Shown here: piece after piece, positions 9,202 to 18,564 of the stretch
How the letters are laid out: each line of letters opens with the position of its first letter
Numbering within the stretch: the stretch's first letter is position 1
Source: Ramlibacter ginsenosidimutans
Lineage (GTDB): Bacteria > Pseudomonadota > Gammaproteobacteria > Burkholderiales > Burkholderiaceae_C
Length of the DNA: 64,000 nt
Assembly: GCF_042678185.1 (NCBI RefSeq)
Contig: NZ_JBHUDQ010000017.1
Strand: one strand, 5' to 3'
Translations under genes and position numbers: made by a program
Notes under the pieces: generated by a model
The model's input: the letters and a program-made list of their open reading frames with translations, nothing else
What the model was told of the DNA's origin: nothing
Database searches by the model: none

Positions 9202-9218
<17 letters not shown>
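7386..9218 (-). CDS. Membrane-anchored nucleotide-sugar 4,6-dehydratase (WbpM/CapD/FlaA1 type)
   Basis: A 610-residue polysaccharide-type dehydratase. Residues ~8-126 hold four hydrophobic helices. A Rossmann-like CoA-binding-type domain follows at ~138-230, and the catalytic SDR domain at ~272-560. The NAD loop is TGAGGSIGSE (~279-288). The active site shows the SMK pattern of UDP-GlcNAc inverting/retaining dehydratases, with M410 replacing tyrosine and K414 in NPTNVMGASKR. The family converts UDP- (or GDP-) GlcNAc to a 4-keto-6-deoxy sugar. Here it should supply the 4-keto sugar to the adjacent aminotransferase, the first step to a 2,4-diamino sugar and legionaminic-type acid. The start overlaps the aminotransferase end by 17 bases. 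Which nucleotide is used cannot be told from sequence. Confidence 0.85.
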
Positions 9219-10706
<1,488 letters not shown>

Positions 10707-10710
<4 letters not shown>

Positions 10711-11333
10711 CGCACCCTCCTCGCGGGCACGCCGGCATAGGTGCCCGGCGCATCGAGGTCGCCGCGCACCACTGCGCCGGCACCCACGACCACGTCGTCG
10801 GCTATGCGCACGCCCGGCAGCACGTTCGCGCCCGCGCCGACCAGCACGCGCGCGCCGACGCGCACGTTGCCGCCGAGGGTGACGCCCGGCGCGACGTGGC
10901 TGAAGTCGCCGACGTGCACGTCGTGATCGACGACGGCCGCGTGGTTGACGATGACGGAGGTGCCCAGGCGCGCGCCCGGTGCGACCACCGCCCCCGCCGC
11001 GACGAAGCAGCCGTCGCCCAGCACCGCGTGGGCCGAGACGCAGGCGTGCGGATGAACGACGGATGCGAGCGGCAGGCCGACCGCCTCGCATTCGCGGCGG
11101 CGCGATGCGGCCGAGCCGATCGCGACGTGCACCTGCGTGCTGGCCGCCACCGCTTCGGCCAGCGGCTCGACCCGCAGGCCGGGCAGCACTTCCTCGCCCA
11201 CGCGGGCGGCGTCGCGATCGGCCATGCGCACCTGCGCCCAGCGTCCCTGCGCGAGCGCGGCGTCGGCCACCACGCGACCATGGCCGCCGGCGCCGAGGAC
11301 GAGGAGAGTGCTGGGATTGCGGGAGTCGGGCAC
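10707..11333 (-). CDS. NeuD/PglD-type sugar O/N-acetyltransferase
   Basis: A 208-residue protein with an N-terminal Rossmann segment (LLVLGAGGHGRVV) and a left-handed beta-helix of hexapeptide repeats from ~95 to 200 (for example HPHACVSAHAVLG and VNHAAVVDHDVHVG). The His in VNHAAVVDHD corresponds to the catalytic base of PglD. It should acetylate the 4-amino group made by the aminotransferase, or O-acetylate the final acid as NeuD does. The start is GTG 11333, one base after the neuC stop. Its end overlaps the aminotransferase start as ATGA. Confidence 0.82.
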
Positions 11334-11334
11334 G

Positions 11335-12471
11335 TCAGTAGCTGTTGGTCTTTTCCAGCACGGCGCGGTCCAGCGGCAGGCGCGCGAGCATTTGCGCGAT
11401 GCGTTCGCCGGCGCGGCCGTCGCCCCAGGGATTGTCCCATGGCCACGGGCCGTGCCCGGCCTGCGCGCGCAGCGCCTGCAGGATGGACGCGGCATCGACG
11501 GCGACGTCGATCACGTTGGGACCGTGCTCGCGCATGAACTGGCGCGCGCCGATGTTCACCACCGGCGTGCCGAAGCTGGCGGCCTCGATGATGCCGGAGG
11601 AAGAATTGCCGGCCATCACCGCGCAGTGGCGCATCGCGGCCAGGAAACGCGCGCGCGGCAGATGCTGCACGCGCTGCGATCCGGGTGGCAGGTCGGCGTC
11701 GGCCAGCGCATCGAGGATGGCGCGCGAGCCGGCATCAGCATTCGGGTCCAGCCACAGCACGGGCAAGCCCAGTTCGCGCAAGGCCTGCATGACGATGCGC
11801 GTCTGCTGCGCGGCCTCGCTCGCCTGCTGCACGACCGGGTGGAACAGCGCCAGCACGAAGGGCGATCCGGCGGGCAGGCCCAGCGAAGCGAGCGTGTCCT
11901 CGCGCGTGGCTGCGGCGTGCGCCTGCAGGCCGTCGAGCCCCGGCGCCCCGGTCACGAAGATGCGTTCCGCCGCTTCGCCCATCTTCAGCAGGCGCTCGCG
12001 TGCGCCCTCGGTCGCGACAAAGTGGTAGCCGGCCAGCTTGCTGATCGCGTGCCGCACCGGCTCGTCCACCGTGCCCGAGCGCTCGCCGCCGTGCAGGTGC
12101 ACGCTGGGAACGCCCACGTGCAGCGCCGCGAGTGCGCCGGCGAGCATCTCGCCGCGGTCACCGAGCAGCAGCAAGGCATCGGGCCGCGAGCGTTCCAGCA
12201 GCGGCACCAGGCCGCGGAGCACGTCCGCGATCGCGAGCGCCATGCTGGCGCCGGTGCGCGTGAGCACGTCGACCGGGATCTCGGCGAGCACGGGCAGGCC
12301 GCTCGCCTTCACCTCGGCCAGCGTGCCGCCATGCTCCGCACTCAGGTGCGTTCCCGTGACGGCGACCTGGACCGCGAGCCCCGGCGTGGACTGGATGCGC
12401 TGCAGCGTGGACTGCATGAGGCCGAAGTCGGCCCGCGTCCCGGTGAGATAGAGGATGCGCCGTGCGCTCAT
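11335..12471 (-). CDS. neuC: UDP-GlcNAc 2-epimerase, hydrolysing (NeuC/LegG family)
   Basis: A 378-residue GT-B-fold enzyme that hydrolyses the nucleotide from a UDP- (or GDP-) sugar while inverting C2, giving free ManNAc or 2,4-diacetamido-trideoxymannose for NeuB. Seen: LTGTRADFGLM at the N-terminus, HGGERSGTVDEPVRHAISK in the middle and the nucleotide-binding GNSSSGIIEAASFGTP near residue 300. Given the upstream dehydratase, aminotransferase and acetyltransferase, the LegG substrate is more likely than plain UDP-GlcNAc. Its ATG overlaps the neuB stop as ATGA. Confidence 0.9.
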   Translation of the reverse strand: MSARRILYLTGTRADFGLMQSTLQRIQSTPGLAVQVAVTGTHLSAEHGGTLAEVKASGLPVLAEIPVDVLTRTGASMALAIADVLRGLVPLLERSRPDALLLLGDRGEMLAGALAALHVGVPSVHLHGGERSGTVDEPVRHAISKLAGYHFVATEGARERLLKMGEAAERIFVTGAPGLDGLQAHAAATREDTLASLGLPAGSPFVLALFHPVVQQASEAAQQTRIVMQALRELGLPVLWLDPNADAGSRAILDALADADLPPGSQRVQHLPRARFLAAMRHCAVMAGNSSSGIIEAASFGTPVVNIGARQFMREHGPNVIDVAVDAASILQALRAQAGHGPWPWDNPWGDGRAGERIAQMLARLPLDRAVLEKTNSY

Positions 12472-13499
12472 CGCGGGCCGCCTCGCGCCTGCAGCAGGTC
12501 CCATTGCAGCACCGTGCCCGCGGCGATGGCATGGCGCGCGGTGCTGCCGATGACGCCATCCCATTCGCGCGGCGCGATGCCGGTGGCGGGGCGGCGGCAG
12601 GCCAGCATCGCATCGTCCAGCGCGGCACCGGCGGGAATGTCGACCGCGGCCACGATGCTGCGGCGGGCCACGCGCGCCGCGTCCATCTCCTGGTGGCGCG
12701 GCACCTTGAGCCCGTCGCCCAGCATGGACTGGATGCGCCGGATGCCGCGCACCATGGCGCCGAACTCCGCCGGCTCCAGCGAGGCCGCGTGGTCCGGGCC
12801 GGGCAGTTGCCGGTCCAGGGTCAGGTGCTTTTCGACGACGGTCGCGCCGAGGCTCACGGCCGCCAGCGCCGCCTCGACGCCCGTGCTGTGGTCGGAGTAG
12901 CCGACCGGCAGCTGCAAGGCCTCGCGCATCGTCACGATCGCGCGCAGGTTCAGGGCGTCGTCGGGTGCGGGATACGCAGAGGTGCAGTGCAGGACCGTCA
13001 TGCCGGAGAGCGAGCCGCGCACCTCGCGCGCCCACGCGAGCGCCTCGCGCACTTCGTCCAGCGTCGCCATGCCGGTGGACAGCAGCACGGGCAGGCCGGT
13101 GGCGCAGGCGCGCTGCACCAGCGCGCGGTGCGTGAGTTCGCCCGATGGCAGCTTCATGCGGCGCACGCCCAGCGCGACCAGCAGGTCCACCGCGCCCACC
13201 GAGAACGGCGTGGAGAAGAACTCGATGCCGATGCCGTCGCAGTGCGCCTTGATGCGTTCGTGCTGTTCCGGCGAGAGCTCCAGCTTGCGCAGCATCGCGA
13301 ACTGGTCCTGCTCGCCGGTCTGCCGCTGCTGGTAGGCCGCCGTCGGCGCGCCAGGCACCACCAGGTCCTCGGCGCGGAAGGTCTGGAACTTCACCGCGTC
13401 CGCGCCGGCCTCGCGCGCCCGGTCGCACAGCTGGAGCGCCAGCGCGAGCTCACCATTGTGGTTGACGCCCGCTTCGGCGATGACGAACACCGTGTCCAT
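12468..13499 (-). CDS. neuB: N-acetylneuraminate/legionaminate synthase
   Basis: A 343-residue enzyme that condenses a 6-carbon amino sugar with phosphoenolpyruvate to form a 9-carbon nonulosonic acid. The N-terminal TIM barrel carries AEAGVNHNG, KFQTFRAED and the metal/PEP region GYSDHSTGVE followed by EKHLTLDR. The C-terminal ~65 residues are the SAF (antifreeze-like) domain, containing ARRSIVAAVDIPAG. NeuB, LegI and PseI cannot be separated safely by eye. The neighbours favour legionaminate. Confidence 0.93.
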   Translation of the reverse strand: MDTVFVIAEAGVNHNGELALALQLCDRAREAGADAVKFQTFRAEDLVVPGAPTAAYQQRQTGEQDQFAMLRKLELSPEQHERIKAHCDGIGIEFFSTPFSVGAVDLLVALGVRRMKLPSGELTHRALVQRACATGLPVLLSTGMATLDEVREALAWAREVRGSLSGMTVLHCTSAYPAPDDALNLRAIVTMREALQLPVGYSDHSTGVEAALAAVSLGATVVEKHLTLDRQLPGPDHAASLEPAEFGAMVRGIRRIQSMLGDGLKVPRHQEMDAARVARRSIVAAVDIPAGAALDDAMLACRRPATGIAPREWDGVIGSTARHAIAAGTVLQWDLLQARGGPR

Positions 13500-14287
13500 C
13501 ACCACACCGTCCAGCCGCCGTCGACCACGAGGTTGTGGCCGTTCAGGTACGAGGACGCATCGCTCGCCAGGAACACCATGCCGTTGACGATGTCCTCGCG
13601 CGAGGCCATGCGGCCCAGCGGCACGCGCTGCGCGTAGTTGCGCACGAAGGTCTCGTTCTGGCCGCTGAAGACACCGCCGGGCGTGATCGCGTTGACGCGC
13701 ACGCCCTGCCCGCCCCAGTAGCTGGCCAGGTACTGCGTGAGTCCCCACAGGCCCGCCTTGCTCGCCGAGTAGATCGCGGGCGTATTGATCGCGCGGCCTT
13801 CGTATTCCGAACCTTCGTAGATGCGCTGGTCGGGCGCGACGATGCCGTAGATGGAGAGCGTGTTGACGATGGCGCCGCGTCCGCGCTGCGCCATCGGCGC
13901 GCCGAAGGCCTGCGCGCACAGCATCGCGCCGGTGAGGTTGACGGACAGCACCTCGTTCCAGTCGGCGAGCGGGAACTCCTCGAAGGGCGCGAAGAAGTTC
14001 TCGCTCTTGGTGGCGGCGTTGTTGAACAGGACGTCGGCCGGCCCCCAGTGCGCGTGCAGCCGGTCGGCCGCGGCGCGCACGCTGGCGGCGTCGCTGACGT
14101 CGGTGGCGATCTTCAGCAGGCGATCGCCGTGGTCACCTAGCTTGGCGAGGTCGGCCGCGCTGCGATCGAGCGCGCAAACCCGCGCACCCGCATCCAGGAA
14201 GGCCGCGACTGCGCCCTGCCCCAGGATGCCGGCGGCGCCGGTCATGGCGATGGTCTTGCCGTCGAGGCGGAAAGCGTTGGCGGACAT
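13499..14287 (-). CDS. SDR family oxidoreductase (PtmA-like)
   Basis: A 262-residue classical short-chain dehydrogenase. The cofactor loop is TGAAGILGQG (NAD-type, with an acidic residue following), then NNAA, the catalytic Ser in NTLSIYG and YSASK (Tyr/Lys). It resembles PtmA from Campylobacter flagellin glycosylation loci, which sits with neuB/neuA homologues there. It probably oxidises or reduces a hydroxyl of the nonulosonate or a side-branch sugar; the substrate is unknown. Its stop overlaps the neuB ATG by one base (TGATG). Confidence 0.85.
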   Translation of the reverse strand: MSANAFRLDGKTIAMTGAAGILGQGAVAAFLDAGARVCALDRSAADLAKLGDHGDRLLKIATDVSDAASVRAAADRLHAHWGPADVLFNNAATKSENFFAPFEEFPLADWNEVLSVNLTGAMLCAQAFGAPMAQRGRGAIVNTLSIYGIVAPDQRIYEGSEYEGRAINTPAIYSASKAGLWGLTQYLASYWGGQGVRVNAITPGGVFSGQNETFVRNYAQRVPLGRMASREDIVNGMVFLASDASSYLNGHNLVVDGGWTVW

Positions 14288-15645
14288 CAATTGAATTGCC
14301 GGAAGACCGGCTTGATCGCGGGACCTTGGAGGAAGCGCTCGACGCCGCTTTCCAGCGCCTGCGCGTAGACGGCCAGCGCCTTGCGGGCCGCCTCCAGCGT
14401 CTGCTGCAGTTGCGCCTCGCCGTGCGCGAAGCTCTGGGCGATCCAGGGCATCAGCACGCCGTTGCGGATCATCTCCTGCGAGAACAACGTGCGCAGCGGC
14501 AGGCTGGGCTGGCCTGCGCGGTCGAAAGTGACGTAGTTCAGCGACACGGCGCTGCCCTGCATCTGGAAGGAAGCGGCGACACCGACTTCGCGCGCGAGCG
14601 CTTCGAGGCCCAGCGACAGCTTCGCGCCGTAATCCCAGAGGTGCTTCACCACGTCCTTCTCCTCGTACACCGCGACGGTTTCGAGGAAGGCCGCGAGGCT
14701 GGCCATCTCGCCACCGTGCGTGGTGGAGACGAGGAAGGTGCGCTCCTGGCCCGGCTTGTTGATGGCGCCGACTTCCATCACCTCGCGCCGGCCCACCAGC
14801 GCCGCCACGGCGAAACCGTTGGCCATGCCCTTGCCGAAGGTGCTCAGGTCCGGCTGCACGTCGAACAGGTGCTGCGCGCCGTGCAGGTCCCAGCGGAAGC
14901 CGGTGATCATCTCGTCGAGGATGAAGAGCGCGCCCTCGCGCCGGCACAGCGCCTGCACCTGCTTGAGGAAGTTGCCCGGCCACTGCGCGATGGCGGGCGT
15001 AGGCACGCGCAGCCGGTCGTAGCCCGGTGCGCCGTCGCAGGGACCCACGGTGGTCGCCGGCTCCAGCATCACGCCGGCGATCTGGCCGGGATGTTCGTCG
15101 AACAGCTTCTGCAGGCTCGCCACGTCGCCGTAGTCGAACACCAGCGTCGTGGCGTGGTGCACGTCGGGAATGCCGCGCTTGATGGCGGTCGCGCCGATGA
15201 ACCAGTCGTCGAAGGAGAAGAAGGGATGCTGGCGCGGCACGCAGATGTAGCGCCGGCCCGTGTATGCGCGCGCGACCTTGGCCGCAGCCGTGGTGACGTT
15301 CGAGCCGTTCTTCGCGAACTTCACCATGTCGGCCCCGGCGATGAGGCTCACGAGCTTCTCGGCGGCCTCGAGTTCCAGCACGGAGGCGCGCGTGAGGTTC
15401 ACGCCCAGCTCCATGCCGCGGATCGCAGCGCGGTTGATGCGCTCGTCGGCATAGCCCAGCGTGACTGCGCGCAGGCCCATGCCGTAATCGAGCAGCGTGA
15501 GGCCGTCGGCGGCGGTGACGGTCGCGCCCTTGCCGCTCACCAGGATCTCGGGCGCGTTGGCCGGATACTGGTCGTCGCCGCGGGAATAGGTGTGGGCGCC
15601 GCCGGGAATCACGCGGTGCAGGCGCTCGCTGTACGACAGGCTCAT
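14287..15645 (-). CDS. Class III aminotransferase (glutamate-1-semialdehyde aminomutase-like)
   Basis: A 452-residue fold-type I PLP enzyme. It opens with a GSA-aminomutase-like IPGGAHTYSRG and has the cofactor Asp in FILDEMITGFR and the Schiff-base lysine in STFGKGMANGF. It is not hemL, because it sits in a glycan cluster with a Gfo/Idh gene. A pair of this kind is expected to make an amino sugar or attach an amino-acid-like group. It ends by overlapping the SDR start by one base and begins by overlapping the oxidoreductase stop (ATGA). Confidence 0.82.
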   Translation of the reverse strand: MSLSYSERLHRVIPGGAHTYSRGDDQYPANAPEILVSGKGATVTAADGLTLLDYGMGLRAVTLGYADERINRAAIRGMELGVNLTRASVLELEAAEKLVSLIAGADMVKFAKNGSNVTTAAAKVARAYTGRRYICVPRQHPFFSFDDWFIGATAIKRGIPDVHHATTLVFDYGDVASLQKLFDEHPGQIAGVMLEPATTVGPCDGAPGYDRLRVPTPAIAQWPGNFLKQVQALCRREGALFILDEMITGFRWDLHGAQHLFDVQPDLSTFGKGMANGFAVAALVGRREVMEVGAINKPGQERTFLVSTTHGGEMASLAAFLETVAVYEEKDVVKHLWDYGAKLSLGLEALAREVGVAASFQMQGSAVSLNYVTFDRAGQPSLPLRTLFSQEMIRNGVLMPWIAQSFAHGEAQLQQTLEAARKALAVYAQALESGVERFLQGPAIKPVFRQFN

Positions 15646-16616
15646 GGCGTCTCGATCTGCTCCAGCAGCGACAGCACGCGGATGTCGTCCTGCAGGGAAT
15701 GGGGGAAGGCGCCGCGGCCCTGGGCGGCGGCGAGGAAGGCTGCGATCTCGGCGACGTACATCGCCTCGCCGATGTTCTGGTGGTAGCCGGCGTGGGCCAC
15801 GGTCTTCGGCTGGTGCAGTTCGACCAGCCGGCCCGGCTCGGCTTCCCAGACACGAACGACGCCGCTGTCCCAGTCCCAGGAGAGGGACGCGCGTTCGAAG
15901 TTGAGCGTGAGCTTGCGCACGGCCTGCCGGGCAACCACGTCCACGACCAGCGTACCGACAAAGCCGTCGAAGCGCAGCAGCGCAGCGTAGGTGTCGTCGA
16001 TGGGCGCGCCCACATCGGCCGTGCGCATCTTCGTGCCCTGCACCTGCTGCGGCCAGCCGAAGGCGTCCACCATCCAGGTCAGCTCGAAGGGCACGATCTC
16101 GCGCGCGCCACCGGTGAGCGGGTTGGACACGTAATAGTCGCTGACCTTCTCCCACGGATGCCAGTCCGGCAGGTACTGGCCGCAGTGATAGGAGAAGTTG
16201 CACACCTTGCCGTAGCGGCGCGAATGCACGATCTGCGTGATCTCGCGGATCGCGGAGTGGAAGCGCAGCGTGCACGAAGGCGCGACCAGCACGCCCCTGG
16301 CTTTCGCCTGTTCGGCCAGCGCGGGCAGCGGATCGCGGATCACGCTGGCCTCGACGAAGCACGGCTTGCCGGCGGCGATGGCCCACGCGATCGCCGTGTG
16401 ATGGGCATCGGGTGGCGTGGAGATGACCACCACGTCGAAGGCGCGCAGGTCCTCGCCGGCGAGTTGCTCGCGCACGGCGATGCCGTACTCCTGCGCCGCC
16501 TGCGCGCGCCGGTCCGCGCGCGCATCGAAGCCTTCGATGCTGTCCGCGCCCAGCTGGCGCAGGCAGCGCACGCGGCGGCGTCCCATGGAGCCGAGTCCGA
16601 TCACCAGCGCCTTCAC
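15642..16616 (-). CDS. Gfo/Idh/MocA family oxidoreductase
   Basis: A 324-residue NAD(P)-dependent sugar dehydrogenase. The N-terminal Rossmann motif is VIGLGSMGRRRV and STPPDAHHTAI follows. The family EKP motif reads FVEAS, so the usual lysine-proline is absent and the catalytic lysine may be missing or placed elsewhere. The start is GTG 16616, overlapping the neuA stop as GTGA. With the class III aminotransferase downstream it may make a 3-keto sugar for transamination, as in WlbA/WlbC-type pairs, though the altered motif makes this uncertain. Confidence 0.8.
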   Translation of the reverse strand: MKALVIGLGSMGRRRVRCLRQLGADSIEGFDARADRRAQAAQEYGIAVREQLAGEDLRAFDVVVISTPPDAHHTAIAWAIAAGKPCFVEASVIRDPLPALAEQAKARGVLVAPSCTLRFHSAIREITQIVHSRRYGKVCNFSYHCGQYLPDWHPWEKVSDYYVSNPLTGGAREIVPFELTWMVDAFGWPQQVQGTKMRTADVGAPIDDTYAALLRFDGFVGTLVVDVVARQAVRKLTLNFERASLSWDWDSGVVRVWEAEPGRLVELHQPKTVAHAGYHQNIGEAMYVAEIAAFLAAAQGRGAFPHSLQDDIRVLSLLEQIETP

Positions 16617-17320
16617 GGCAGCTTCCCCTTGAAATGTTGCATCACCGCTTCCACGCAGAGGAAGTCGAACAGGTCGTCGACCTCGTAGTTCTGCCAGCGT
16701 TCGATTGTGTACCCGAGCACGCGGGGCGGATAGAAGGTGCGATGGCGCTCCAGTGCCTCCGTCTTGACCGCGTAGGCCACTCCGTAGGGGAACCACGCGG
16801 GCTCTTCGCCGCTGGCGTTGCCGGCCACCCAGGGCGTGAGGCACCCGTGCGCGTCCATGCGCTTCATGACGCCGGGCTGCTCCAGGTGCACGCGGCCCAC
16901 GGTGACGACGGCGTCGGTGTCGTCCCAGTGCTGCGCGAGCAGGCGCGCGACGCCAGGCAGGTCGCTGCTGGCGCGCAGCGGCGAGGTCGGCTCCAGCAGC
17001 AGCACCGCGTCGAACTGCGCACCCTCCTGCTCGCGCAGGAAGGCGAGCGCATGCAGCGCCGCGTCGGCAGAGGTACTGGTGTCCGCCGCGAGCGCGGGCG
17101 GACGCAGGAAAGGCACGCGGGCTCCGTGCGCGCGGGCGACTGCTGCGATCGCCTCATCGTCCGTGGAGACGACCACGTCGGCGATCTCGGCGCAGGCGCG
17201 CGCGGCCTCGATGCTCCACGCCAGCAGCGGCTTGCCGGCCAGCGGCCGGATGTTCTTGCCCGGCAGCCGCTTGCTGCCGCCGCGGGCGAGGATGAGTCCG
17301 AGAATGCGGGGCGCCTTCAT
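16613..17320 (-). CDS. neuA: CMP-nonulosonate cytidylyltransferase (NeuA/LegF family)
   Basis: A 235-residue enzyme that activates the nonulosonic acid with CTP to the CMP-sugar used by glycosyltransferases. The CTP-binding motif LILARGGSKRLPGKNI is at residues ~9-24. LLLEPTSPLR and the C-terminal EVDDLFDFL are characteristic of the family. It is one of the six core pathway genes in this operon. The start overlaps the upstream glycosyltransferase-like stop as ATGA. Confidence 0.92.
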   Translation of the reverse strand: MKAPRILGLILARGGSKRLPGKNIRPLAGKPLLAWSIEAARACAEIADVVVSTDDEAIAAVARAHGARVPFLRPPALAADTSTSADAALHALAFLREQEGAQFDAVLLLEPTSPLRASSDLPGVARLLAQHWDDTDAVVTVGRVHLEQPGVMKRMDAHGCLTPWVAGNASGEEPAWFPYGVAYAVKTEALERHRTFYPPRVLGYTIERWQNYEVDDLFDFLCVEAVMQHFKGKLP

Positions 17321-18564
17321 GCGCGATGTCCTTGCGGCCGCCGCGCGGCCAGTGCTGCAATTTCGCGCGCCACCTGCTGCGCCGCCGTCCCGCGCGGCCC
17401 GGCGGAGGTCGCATCGCGACGGGCGGCGGCGAGCTGTTGCTCGACCAGCGCCGGCAAGGCATCGAGGTCGGCGACACGGGTGCCCAGGCCCAGGCGGCCG
17501 TAGTCCATGCCCGAGCGCTGCACCAGCGGCGAGAACGCGAGTCCCAGCACCTGCTTGCCCGCCGCGTGCGCCTGCGCGCCCACGGTGGTCGCCTGCACGA
17601 CGACCAGGTCCGATGCCGCCAGGACGGGCAGCAGCGGCTCGCGATCCGGCTGGCTCCAGTGCACGCGTTCATGCGAAGCCGGCAGCGTGAAGCGATGCCA
17701 TTCGTTGGGGTGGTAGCGAATGGCGAGACAGGCTTCCGGCTGCGCGAGCGTCCACTGCAGCAACGCGTCCTGCACGGCCTGTCCGAGCGCCGCGCCGGCC
17801 CAGCGCGCATCCGCGTCCGCGGGTTCCATGTGGCCGGCCCACAGCACGACGGGGCGATCGCCCCAGCCGCGCTCCGCCCGAAACTGCGACGCGGCTTCGC
17901 TTGCCTGCGCGCCCGCCAGTTCGTCGAAGGCCGGATTGCCGGTCACCACGATGCGTTCCGCCGGCACGCCCGCTTCCAGCAGGTTGCGCCGCGTTCCTTC
18001 GGACAGCACGGCAATGCGATCTGCATGGACGCGCCGCTCGCGGTAGGGATCGCCCGGCAGGGCGAACAGGTCCACCATCGAGAGCGTGGGGATGCCGAGC
18101 GTGCTCGCAGCGAGCAGCGCCGCCTGTTCGCTGCGCGGCGAGTTGGTCGCGACGACCACGTCCGGCTTCAGCTCGGAGAGGATGCGCCGCATCAGCTTCA
18201 CCGGCCGGAAGGCGTGCCGTCCCCCTTCGCGCCATTGCGACCAGGCCTCGCGCTCTCCGACGGCATCCACCCACTCGATGAAGTTCAGCCCCAGGTAGGC
18301 CAGCGACTCCTCGCGGCTCACGTCCGGGTGCTGCTGGTTGCCGATCAACTGTTCGCCGTAGCGCAGCGCCCGCTCGCCTTCGGGTCCCTTGCAGAAATCG
18401 CGCAAGCCCAGCGGTTGCTCGCCCGCGCGGCGCGCCACGGCGGCCGCGGTGGTCAGCGCCAGGAGCTGCACCTCGCAACCGGGCTGCGCCTCGCGCAAGG
18501 CCCGCATCACGGGCAGGCACATCTCCACGTGGCCGCCGCCGTACGTGACGAAGAGGACCTTCAT
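17317..18564 (-). CDS. GT-B-fold glycosyltransferase-like protein
   Basis: A 415-residue protein with two Rossmann-like halves. It begins MKVLFVTYGGGHVEMCLPV and has VVVATNSPRSEQAAL in the first half. A donor-side segment VVLWAGHMEPAD and a Gly/Ala-rich stretch (VVQATTVGAQAHAAGKQVLG) follow, resembling the UDP-binding region of MurG and UDP-GlcNAc 2-epimerase folds. It is the best candidate in the window for transferring the nonulosonic acid, but no CAZy family can be assigned by eye. It overlaps asnB upstream and neuA downstream by 4 bases each. Confidence 0.65.
   Translation of the reverse strand: MKVLFVTYGGGHVEMCLPVMRALREAQPGCEVQLLALTTAAAVARRAGEQPLGLRDFCKGPEGERALRYGEQLIGNQQHPDVSREESLAYLGLNFIEWVDAVGEREAWSQWREGGRHAFRPVKLMRRILSELKPDVVVATNSPRSEQAALLAASTLGIPTLSMVDLFALPGDPYRERRVHADRIAVLSEGTRRNLLEAGVPAERIVVTGNPAFDELAGAQASEAASQFRAERGWGDRPVVLWAGHMEPADADARWAGAALGQAVQDALLQWTLAQPEACLAIRYHPNEWHRFTLPASHERVHWSQPDREPLLPVLAASDLVVVQATTVGAQAHAAGKQVLGLAFSPLVQRSGMDYGRLGLGTRVADLDALPALVEQQLAAARRDATSAGPRGTAAQQVAREIAALAARRPQGHRA

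Noticed and set aside
14287..15645. hemL (glutamate-1-semialdehyde aminomutase) call for the class III aminotransferase
   Set aside because: The N-terminus resembles the aminomutase, but the gene is embedded and coupled in a glycan operon, so a sugar- or substituent-directed enzyme is more likely.
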